NCBI GenBank assembly: GCA_037783415.1
Contig: JAZGTN010000016.1
Span: 3,655,001-3,719,000 of the forward strand
DNA from: Leptasterias polaris
Lineage: Eukaryota; Echinodermata; Asteroidea; Forcipulatida; Asteriidae
Length of the DNA: 64,000 bases
Direction of reading: 5' to 3'
Position numbers and translations under genes: made by a program. The notes below the pieces were generated by a model. It was not told the origin of the DNA. It ran no database searches and saw only the letters and a program-made list of their open reading frames with translations. Shown piece after piece: positions 49,901-61,900 of the stretch; position 1 is the first letter of the stretch, and every line of letters begins with the position of its first letter.

Positions 49901-52900
49901 CGGCTAGTTTTCCACACCATCATGTGGTAAAAAATAGTACATCCTTAGCAACACCCTTAGCAACAGTCATAGCCGTAGCCGCCAATTCGGATACGGCCTT
50001 AGTCTGAAAATTTGGTGCCTGTTTTTCTTTTCAGAATCAGTTTCTGGGCAAGTCCAAGAATTGGTGCATTTATATTCAGAAGGTTTAACCAACTGAAAAG
50101 CAATACAATGGTCATTGATATCAGTGATTTTTATTCCAATGTTGGGCAACTGTGAGGAAAATACCCACACGGATTTATATCCTGAGAGTCCATTGGAGAA
50201 TTGTGTAATCAAACAAAAACATGGTGTGTTTGATGTGTGACCATAAGGGGACCAGTTCTTGGACTTGCCCGTCCATCTTTGTTTTAGAATCTTTGATCTT
50301 GTGACAATTCATTAACATTACCTGAGGATGTTCACTTATATTAATTTATGATCGATGGATATTCCTCCATGTGGAATGATCTACATGTTGTAACTCACCT
50401 GACGACCTCAACACAATGATCTTAGTTGCGCCATTTTGGTAGTCAATGTCACTATGTGTACACAGAGTAGGCAACACTAAAGTTTTTGAAAAAATAGAAG
50501 TAGCTGTTGCATACTGCTTACCAACCAAAACAAAAGGACCTCTAGAAATGGTATAGATGCAACAAATTGTTAATGGCCTGACATTTCGACCCTAGCAGAG
50601 TCTCTCTCGAAGGCTAAACCACAATTTGTTACGTGCAAAAATGGTGAGAATGGCTGCAGCCACCTGTGATGTTGGTGCACAACAGAATTAGTATCAGCTC
50701 TGAGTGGTTAATACTAATTAAGAATCTTTGAGTTCCCATCTATAATTTTTGTTTTACCAAAATCTACTACTTTGTTAATTTTAACAGTAATTTTTTAGTT
50801 GCATTAAGAACATATATCCTTGCCACTTTATTTATGGAAGAGATTGGTTGAGAAAACTGAAAATCAAGTTCTTGGTTCTTGGTTGGTTTTCCTCCAAAAT
50901 ACTCCATGAAAGAGTTTTGACTGGAGGTCATAGGTTTACTGAAATTTGTGTGTCTTTTAAAAAGGGCAAAGTGGAGGACAGAAAATATCTGAATGATTTT
51001 TGAAGCCTCGGCAGCTGACCGCACTTCTTGTTTGTAAGAATACCCTCCAAATCTGCATTGAGCTTAGCTAGACTTTCTTTCAGGCCCTTATTCCGTGGAG
51101 AAAACTGGGTCAAAAGGCCCTTCTTTCACTTTTCTTTGGGAGACCCAGAGACCTGGGAGACAAAAATTTCCTTTTTTTTCCACCACATTGCCTCGCTGAA
51201 ATCAATCCGCAGTTGGGTAGTGGCCATCTGGAAAGCTGGCTGTTACATTGCCAGAGGCTAGAGCCAAGCAATGAAATTGCTAGTATTCTGACCTTTTATT
51301 CTTTATGGCTGATACAGAGTGGTTTGTTTTATTGTGTGAGAACTCTGTCTTCATAGCTGAAAGCACCCCCCCCCCCTCCCAACCTCTCACTTATGTCCCA
51401 TTGACTAGATCACGTCATAAAATATTGTGTGCCATTCATGGCTCTGTGCTTACTGTTACTGCTGTCAAAAGACTGTTGTCAAAATGATCTGATACCTTTT
51501 AGTATACAAATTTTTTTTTATGTGGATAATTAAAATGCTGTTTAGAATTCCTTATTGTCATCAAAGAGATTGATATTATGCATCAATTTGATAAGATTTG
51601 GGGTGATATTCAAAAGTACAGAAAACAGACTTGTAACACACTTATGTTTGAAAATGTTAATTAACGTATGCTAATTGCTTACCAATCAAAATGAACTGTT
51701 ATCTTCCAAGCAGAGGCTAAAGAGATAGGCTTTCAGAAATACTCTGCTGGGGTTGAAACATTTGGCTATTAATAATTTGAGCCCATAATAGTTTGCAGAC
51801 ATGATACTCTTTCTACTTTATTCTTGTGTCCAATTTGTTTGCCTTCAGACAATTCAGCAAGATTTTTTAGTAAATAGCCTGACAAGTTCTTTAAAAGAGA
51901 AAATAGAATTAGCTGTTGCAAACTGCTTACCACCCAAAAGGATGTATTGTATAAATGCAAAAAAAATAGTTAGTGGCCTGACATTTCGACCCTTGCAGAG
52001 TCTCTCTCGAAGGCTTTGTGCAAACATGGTGAGAAAGGCCTGATGTTTTGACCCTAACGGAGTCTTTCTCTAAAAAGCTATCAAAACTATGTTCGTTGTA
52101 GGTCAGCCCCTTGCACTCAATAAAATTGTCCTACTTTTATCCAAGTATCATGAATTTTATAAACTTTTTATATAAAAAAAAAGACATGTGTTGGTTGTTG
52201 CATTAAAAAAGGAATGAAACAGTTCTCTTCTCTGATCAATATTGTCTGCATTTCTCCACCATGCATATCGCAAACAGTTGAACAATGCTATCATATTATT
52301 GTTAAGGATGACCTGTTTTCAGAGCTGATACTTCAATATGACTCCGGCTACAGTTTGCAGAGTAAATTCCTGGAACACTTGTCTTTGTCAGAAAGTATCT
52401 CTTCCTTTGGGACTGAATGATATATAACTGAATATACCAAAAAAATAAAAGGTACAGAAATATTAGATATGTTCACTCACAAAACGTGAAAGCCAATGGT
52501 GTTGGTACTCTGTTTACCTGGTAATGTCTCTCTTGACAACTAGAGCGTTGGAATGAATGTACTCTACCAGAACCAATGATGTACACATGTGTATTTCTCC
52601 TTTAGTGATGATGTAATCATACAAATAGATGAACTATTTTTTCAGCCAGAAGACTTGTTCCCCTTATCAATTACCCGATACAGTTTTCCATCTGAAATAC
52701 TGCTATTTCGTGCACAGTCCTATCAGGTTCATTTTGATTGCGGCAGTTGAAATTAGCAATGGTGATTGTAGGCCAGTGGTTCTTTATTTTTTTATTTTTT
52801 TAATAACAGTGGAAAGGCAGGGGTCGGACCCCTAGTGTATGAGACACCTGTTGAGTGTTATTTTGAGGGAATGAATAATTAGAGTTTTGACAGAGTTTGC

Positions 52901-55900
52901 TCGGGAGAAAGAGTTATTGTCATGTTGAGGAAACATGGATTGATATTTTTGTTTTTTTGTTTTATGGTTGATTTATTCACAGTCAACCATTTTGTTTTTC
53001 ATTTGCTTGTTTTTACTTTCATTCCAGCTTTCAAGAAACACTCTCTCATTAAAGAGACATGGGTTTTTTTCCTTTGTTTTTTCTCTCAAGATAATGCTTA
53101 ACAATTGTGACATAATTCTATACATTTTATGCACAAATATTGCTGGAAAGCACTTAAAGGGTGTGTACAACATTGGTAAGAATGAAAATATAAATGTTCA
53201 CAGATTTGCACATAACTTACATGGTATAAAGATGGTCATGGTGGAAAACTTCCCTTGAAATAGTTTTGCTTGAAATGCCATAGTTTTTAGGAAATGAGTA
53301 AAATAATAGTCTTTACCCTGCAGGATAAATTCCGATGTTTGAAAAGAAGTTAAAACACATAAGGGGGTTTGTCACTGCTTTTTCATGACTCTGAAGACCG
53401 ATTTAGCTTAAACTTTCACAGGTTTGTTTTTCTCATGTATACATGTATGTTGGGTTACATCAAGTTTGGATACAGGTCTTTGGCAATTACCAATGTTGTA
53501 CATACCCTTTAAGTGCATTCAAAAATCAGTAAGGGTGTTTCACAGCTTTCTGTAATGTGAAAGCTAAGTGATTGTAGTGATACATAGTATCCTAAGAAAT
53601 GTTCTCGATTTGAAATCATGTGTACCTCTAGAAAACTTAGTTTGAATCGAAACTTTTTTCAAGATAAGAGAGCTAAGCTGTTTGAAATGTTTCTTATTGA
53701 GAACAGCTAGGATCTCCACAAACCAGGCCCGTTTTGTAACAACTCTTTTTTGTTCTGCTCAACAAGTGAATTGACAGGTGGTTTAATAAGATTCCGCCTG
53801 ATTGGTCACAGTATCACATGACAGACAGCAGTTGGCCAATGTTATTCATTGTAACTGAAACCACATGCCATCTTTCAGGCTCTACTGCTCTAGCACGGGA
53901 CCATAATAGATTAAAAATGTACAGAAGTAATTTTTATTGCATTGTTACCATATGTGCAAATGATTGGCCGTGTCCGAGGGTGAGTGTCGCTTGGCTGAAG
54001 CTATGGCTGCTGGCTACTGTGGTAAACTTCAAGCAATGGCTGACACAGTGATCATCGAGAGCCATAGCTCTACACTGCTAAAAGTGGTTTTGTTGAAATA
54101 AGAAACAAATCTTATTTCCAGAACAAAATTATTGCGTCAATCCCAAGAAATTTACAGGGATGAGAATTGTTATGCTCATCTAAACTCACTGCATTGGTAA
54201 AAATGTGTTTTCTAATGTTAGCATAAACTGAACTCTGCAAAAATGTTTTGACATTAATTACATTTCTTTTTCTTGTGATGTATACAGGTTCTAAATCATT
54301 AAAAGCTGACCCGGCACCAATGCAAGGTCAGGGGTCATATCTTAGTGCTTATGGGTCAGCAGGGTTCACAGGGTCGTCCAGCCAGGCTGCACAGAGTCCA
54401 TACTATCAAATGCAAGGTAAGTTGACAAACTCTACGTGGATTATATTTGATGTTGATACACAACTTTGAAAGTTTGTCACACTTTGTGAAAGTTCAGAAG
54501 TTTTAATTTCATCTATTGTTGTGTTTCACAAAGTGAAAGTTTTTTTAATCTGAGATTTTAAAATGGCACAAAAGTTGAATTAAATCAAAGCTAAATATCT
54601 TCCTTATTCTATTTTCAAAGAGACTGTACAACAGAATTTTGAAGGCGCCTAGAAATTCAGTCGAGTTATAGGAACAAGAACTTTTACCAGGAGTTGTGTG
54701 AAAATATGAAAAGTTCTAACAAAGTCACTTTTTCCTTCTGGGAATATGACATTTTTGAAAAGATGATGACAATCGTAGCTCCTCAAAATATGAACATCAT
54801 TGTACCACTATTTAGTTGTTATACCAGTACCAACATTTTGTGGTTAACCCAAATACTCCCGGAAGTTTTTGCGAAACCAATACCTGAAGCTGCGGGTACA
54901 AGAAAACAATCACTTGATATTAACGCCCTTCCTCTTAAATCAAATAAAGTTTGATGACCTAGAATACTGATTGTTTTTTTGCTTGTTTTTGTAAAAGTGT
55001 CCTCCTTGTTATTGGTGTTTTGTGATAATGTTATTTGTTTCCTAATGTTGTTGATCACTCTCAAATTTGAAAACAGGGAAACAGCTGTTGCAAAATGCTT
55101 ACTATTCAAAATGACCTGTGGTCCAATTCGACTCCAATTGTAGAAAGTTTATTGGCCTCAAGTTTTAACCCCAGAGTCTTTCTCAAAGGCTCATTTTTAA
55201 ATTTGTTAATTAAATGTTTATAAGGGGTTGGGAAGTTCATCGCAAAGATTGATCTGGAAATTGACTTTTGGTAGGGTTTGAGCATACCAAAGTTTCAAGC
55301 AAATTATTAATTTAGTTTTTCATATTGCAGCTAAATTTACAGAAACTTTGCTTGATTGAAGATTTTTTTAAAATTGTTTACCTTTTGCTCTTCAATGAAT
55401 ACTTAGTTCTATGGGAAAGAAAACTCTTTGAGGACTTAGCGAGACTTCACCCCACAATCCATATGTGTCTTAAAGCCACCCTCTGTTTGTGCTTTGTTTG
55501 CAGGAGGCAGTTTTACAGGGAGTAGTAGTTACCCTTATCCTACATGTAGCAGTAACACACCAACCACAAATACACAGGGTTTTAATAGTACACAACAGGT
55601 AAGAATTGCAAGTCTAACCCCACCTCCTCTCTCCCACCATCGCCTTACCCCTTGCATCCTCACCATCCCCTCTTCTCTGTCACCCTTCAATACCAACCAC
55701 CCTCCCCATCAGTGATCTCCCTTGTATCACCATCCAATCATAATGCCTGTTACACATCACATGGCACCCATAATCCTTTGCACTATATGGTCTGATCCCA
55801 AGAGCAGCTTAGCAGTCTGAACACCCCCCCCCCTTTCAACCCTTTCTTATTTATTCTTCATGGTTTACCCTGTTGGATACCACCAGAAAGCTCTCATCCG

Positions 55901-58900
55901 ACTAAATAAAAAAATGAATTTACCTGGTAGGAAGAACTCATATTTTTCCTTCAATTTTTCTACAAGGGAGAATATGGTTCGTACGGAACAACATACGGTC
56001 AGAGTAGCTTTAACCAGTACTACACCACACCTGGCTACGGCAGTTCATACATGTCGAACAGCACGCTCGGTCCGGCGCCAACGTCTGTACCTACAACGAC
56101 GACGACTTATCAGCTAGCACCGTTACCTAGTGAAAGTAAGTCCCGTCTTTTCCTTTTTTCCTAAAACATGCGTATCATTCATGAACAGGGTCTGCACACC
56201 ATTGGTAGAGAACTGAAATACTCTTATACCAAAAATTCATTTGCGGTTACCATGGACAAATTACCATAAATTACCATAAATTACCATATCTTTGAAGGTC
56301 TTTTTCTATATAACTGTCAGGGTTCTTCCCAGGATTTTCAAAACTGTGGGCATTCTAGACCAAAATTGTTGGATGTTTGGCCAAAACATGCTGAATTGAA
56401 ATAAGGTCTTCGTAATGTTTTCTTCTTTTCTGTGTTTATCTCAGTTTTAAAAGACCTATACTGTGCAATCTGGAGAATATTATATGGTTTTCTCTTGATG
56501 TTTTTTGTAAAATTATTTATTTATTTTAATGTTTGTGTGTGTACCATTTGAAATTTGCGCACATCAGTGTTATTTTTAAAAGCGTTTTATATACTTGAAT
56601 TTTTCCATTTTATTGCATCAATGTTTTTAAAGATGGTGTTTCAATAACATTGAATTAAGATTAATTTTAAGTAGTTACACTTGTTTACAACAGGATCATG
56701 GTTTTGGGGGCTTTACAACATAATCAGCAAATCTTTAATCTGTACACATTTTCCTAGAGTGGCTTTTCTGAAATTGTTCCAGTTTTATGTTAACTAAGCT
56801 CTTTTCAAGTTAGTATTTGAAATGATGTTGAGCTTTTGTGTTCCATTTTATTGTAATTTGGAAACAAGCTCTGTTTATGTAAAATACTGTTTAATAAGGA
56901 AGAAATGGCAAGATGTGGGATGTGAACCATGGACAACTTTAGACACTGTATGATCATATCCACATCCACACAGTATACACAATGTTAGATATCGGAAACC
57001 ATTCATTCGCTTATATTAGTTTACCACCATTTGTTATTCCAGACATAACCTTCCATAGACCATGTGTTTTAATCAAAAACCTTATTCTAGTTTTTCATAT
57101 AATGTTTGTGCTTACAAAAAAACTGTAATTATTACAGCTATTTATTTTGGGGTGAAATTTTCAGAACAGTGCAGCTGTTTTTGTTATTCTTCCTGTCTTT
57201 TATTAACCAAGTAACCAGCTAGTTCACCAGCAGTTATTCTTAGCCTCTACCAGTGGTGTACAGCCCCTTTGGCTGTTATTTCTTAAGCCTCGCACAGCCT
57301 TCTGATTTTAGCTACCGATATTTTACTGGAGGCTAATTCTTTAGAAAATATTATCGAGGTGAAAGAAATTTTTTGTAAAGATAAAGTGCATCTAGAAACT
57401 GTTATTTTATCTGGTGATATATTTATGTTGAGTTTGGTGTTTTTACCATGAGAAGAAAAGACTTGAAGAGGTGATCTTTCTCTGATCAATGCAAGCATCA
57501 AATTATTTGACCCACAAATGGCAGCAAGAGCTAGCAAAGGGCTTGCATGTCCTTGTCATTGTCAGTGGCAAAGAGATTGAACTCATTCTTATTTAAAAAA
57601 ATTAATTTTGTATTATTATTATATATTTCTGGTAACGAAACCAAGTATGCCTCATTCACTGTAACTCGCAAGCCTGAGGAAACCTGTAAACAAGTTTGCT
57701 TGCTACATGAACCAGAAACACCTGGGTTAATCAAGTGTTCTGGGTTCTTTTACGTGCACTACCAAGACTAGTAAATGGGACCTATGGATTAATGTCCTAT
57801 CAGAAGGACAAAGCGATTGCATAAACATATCTTGCTCATGGACCTAAGTGTCAGGACCATGATTCGAACCCACACTCTGCTGATCATAAACACCAGAGCT
57901 TGAGTCTGGTGCTCTTAATTGCTCAGCTTGTTTGATTAAATATCAAAGGTTATAATCTGATGCACCAAATTGTTCAAGGAAAGCCAGACAAGATTAAGAC
58001 AATTTCGTTTTCTTTAAGACATTTTAGGAGCCAAACAAAGTCTTAGTTTTTACACTTTTTTTTATCCTTCTGAAATAACAACTCTGAAAGTAAACTTTTG
58101 ACTTAAGCTAAAATTGAATTCAGTAGAAACTATATTTGTAACGAATGATACACTTTCAGTGAAAAACCATTGACTAAAATGACCCCCTCCCCCTCCCCCC
58201 CCTTAAAAAAGGGGGTAAGTTCTAAAAACAATCTAAAACATGATTTGTTTTTCCACTAAAAGTGTACCATAGTATTTTACATAAATATTATTCCCCAATA
58301 CCCCTCTGTGTATAAGCCCATTGGATAAATTGGGGTTTTTCACCCCAAACAAGCTTATGAACTTTCATGCGTTTGACTGGCCAAATACAACATACATGTT
58401 GCATGTAATCAAATAATTTTTCAATCAAAGAACGGATACAAAAATCAAATATGAATATCTCAAAATACAGTTCTAAAATCTTTCACCTGATATTATATAC
58501 GTCAATTATGTAAAAATGTGTAACTTATCAACAAGAAGAAGAAAAACAAAAACTAATGTCCTCATTGGGCAACATTTTACAGAATTTGTGGAATCTCCGG
58601 ACGCTCTTGAAAGTGCAGTGGCGTCACGCGACCCACCCAGTAATGCTAATGAAGGTAATTATGCCCAACTTCTCACATGTTCTGTCAGTTTTCGATTTAT
58701 TCCATTTATTATTTTTATGATATTATTTTGTTTTATAAGTGGTGTATCTCTTGAATTACCACGCACTTGTCGACATTTCAATATTTGATGTTCATTGGTC
58801 ATAATACAAATTTTTAAAAATTATATTTGTTTCAATACTGTTCATGTATATGCTTCATCATCCACGTTTGGGTAGAAATTTGTAATTGGGCAAATGCATG

Positions 58901-61900
58901 AACTGTTCATAAGTTTGAATCCCCACCCTTATTTTTTTTTTTCCCTGTCAGTCATTCTTGTTAGGACCCAATTTCATATCATATTATTGTTGGATGACCT
59001 GTTTTCAGAGCTGATACTTCAATATGACTCCGGCTACAGTTTGCAGAGTAAATTCCTGGAACACTTGTCTTTGTCAGAAAGTATCTCTTCCTTTGGGACT
59101 GAATGATATATAACTGAATATACCAAAAAAATAAAAGGTACAGAAATATGAGACCACCTGATTATGTTCACTCACAAAATGTGAAAGCCAATGGTGTTGG
59201 TACTCTGTTTACCTGGTAATGTCTCTCTTGACAACTAGAGCGTTGGAATGAATGTACTCTACCAGAACCAATGATGTACACATGTGTATTTCTCCTTTAG
59301 TGATGATGTAATCATACAAATAGATGAACTATTTTTTCAGCCAGAAGACTTGTTCCCCTTATCAATTACCCGATACAGTTTTCCATCTGAAATACTGCTA
59401 TTTTGTGCACAGTCCTATCAGGTTCATTTTGATTGCGGCAGTTGAAATTAGCAATGGTGATTGTAGGCCAGTGGTTCTTTAAGTCATTTTCTTGGCCATA
59501 GCCCAGCATTCTCCCTTTAATGGTGACCAAGACTATTCATCACAAGATTATCCTCAGTTCTTTGTGTAATTCAGGCCCTGCTATGTTGGCTATGTTGTTT
59601 TTTACCACTGAGTGGATGATAAACCATTGACTTTTTAAAGACTACATTTACTCCATTACTCTACTTTAGTACCTTGGTAAGAAAATATCTCATAAATCAA
59701 ACATGTCCAAATTTCATTGATTAGGTGCTTGAGAAATGAGTGTATTCAGTGGTCTAAAGAAAAGTCACAGTTTCTCTGCATTGATTATGTGGTGAAATTT
59801 ATTTGCATGATGTATACAAGTTTATCAGTTTCAATGCCCCCAAAGATTGCAAAATGTCAATGGAATCCATATCCATATCAGACCGGGCATTAATTTCATT
59901 CCCGAGAGGAGGGGGCAGGGCTACTTTCCTTAATAAAAAAAACCTGTGAGTCTATAGACCAATCCATTTATTGGTCATTTTAATATGTCCTGTACAAAAT
60001 TTGTTCCACCATTACTTGGACTCACAACGCAAGGGTACGAGTCACATGGAGGTTTTACTTGCGCTTTGTACAGTTGCGACAATACTATCGGACGAAGAGG
60101 CCGTAGAATACAAACACTGGGCGTAAAGTATGGGATGTAGTGCCTACCCAGTAATGGTGGTGCATGACTGTTGTTTGGTGAAAAGACTCTCAACCAAAGA
60201 CCAGGGGTCATGGAGGGAGTATCCTGCATTGCATCTCTGAAATTTCAGGCTTATTTTAAGCGTGACTAAATTTTCACAATTGAATCTGATTTCGGAAGGG
60301 GTATCTCTATTTTCAGATTATTAAAAAATGTGTCACTATTTTTTATCAAATAAAAAGGGGTATCTCTATTTTCAGATTATTAAAAAATGTGTCACTATTT
60401 TTTATCAAATAGATTAAAATCTTGAAAACCTTGACAAAATGTAGGGGAAAATTTTGGGGCAAGTTGGCTGTGAATAGAGCAAACTCTTTCAACTATTAAG
60501 TCAGTTTGGGACTCAGAAATAGTCGAGAAAGTGTCAAATTAGCGTGGATTAAAACCAAACAATTATTGACAAATAAGATTTTCAAAAACAAATTTGTAAA
60601 ACTATTAAAAGCAATTATTTCTCTTGAACAAATGTCACTGACTACAACAAACCATCAACAAATCTATTGGGAATTCTATATAAGGTTGATTTATTCATTG
60701 TCTCTGGTAACCAACATAGTGTCCTGAAGGCCTTGTGACGATTACTGTGTATTTCTGGATCACATCTCAAGCACCACTCTAGCTAGCACTCTGATTTTCT
60801 AAAGTCACCCTCAACACAATTTAAATAAGACATCTATTTAAAAAACCCATGTGCATTAACAAAACTGCCTGATTTCAATTAATACTGTACATGTTATGTT
60901 TTATGAAATACAATTTCCTCAATTGATGTTGTGAAAATTATTAAGTCCAAATTCACAATACAAAAGTCTTCACAAATATTTCAGCCCTTTAAACCGATCA
61001 GTCTAAACGGGTCAACTTCATCATCAACTCAAATTCGGGGAATAACCGGTGCCCATCAATACCCTATTCATCCTCTAGAATCAGAATCAAATAAATTTAC
61101 ATAAGTGTCCTATAAACCTCATTTTCTTTCTTTTTTCTTCTTTTTTTCCCCTCTTCATCTTCTTGACCAGGGTCTCCTTCATTCTTGGTTCGCTGTCCTC
61201 AGCAATTTTCAGACAAAGGGGATATGATAAAAGGTCAGAGCAGAAAGAAGCGAGCTCTCTTTCTTCCCACTCACTCCCGTCGCCGTCCTCATCTCCCCTC
61301 GTTGCTATCTTTCCACTCCGCTCGCTTGGCTGTTCTCTCTCCCTCTCTCTCTCTTTCTCTCTACTCCTCTGTTTCTCCCAGCAATAGCGCGGTTTCACGT
61401 TACACCGCAGACTCGTTTACCGTCCCGGTAAAAATGCGAGGGTCCGCGTGTCGCCGTAGGGCAAACGGGTTTCTGTCGCTGATGAAGAAGAACACTAGGT
61501 TTGCACCTCTGGATCCGTGGCCTAATTGAAAAGAGCTAGATTGGGGGAACAAGCACTCTCTCTCTCCACCGTCATAAATTGCTCCCAACCAAGCAACAAC
61601 GGAGAGAAAATCTGAAATTATGCTCAATAAATATGTCTTTGTACGAGTCACTCTCTGTCATTTTGTTTTGAATTATGAATAGTCCCATGAACTGGAACTC
61701 ATAATATGTTTCCTTTGAGCTCGTTATTTAATCTTTTTAAAAATGGTTAGTTTTAATTCACAAACAAGAAATGTATTGAAATGATTTATTTATTGTAAAA
61801 TAGGGTAGATTGTCAATAATAATTGTTTTCTAATAAAAAGCATCAACGTGAAGTAGGTCAATCGAGTGAAAAATCAACACTGTCAATCTCTTCACACTAA

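Larger units (their letters stand above)
49841..54287. other. eya intron 6 (4.4 kb)
   Basis: Contains the GGCGGCTA fold-back (49,864-50,006), a repeat shared with 38.95-39.05 kb (50,385-50,470), CGACCCTAGCAGAGTC arms (50.58, 51.98 kb), a C tract at 51,366-51,378, the 0.5-kb duplicated block (52,289-52,785) and a fold-back-like stretch with GGCTGAAGCTATGGCTG / GAGAGCCATAGCTC (53,960-54,075). Confidence 0.8.

Noticed and set aside
57283..57537. Minus-strand frame [20 protein letters not shown]...
   Set aside because: No domain, no splice context, AT-rich intronic DNA.
61087..61398. Minus-strand frame rich in [14 protein letters not shown] and [11 protein letters not shown]
   Set aside because: Translation of the pyrimidine and (CT)n tracts.
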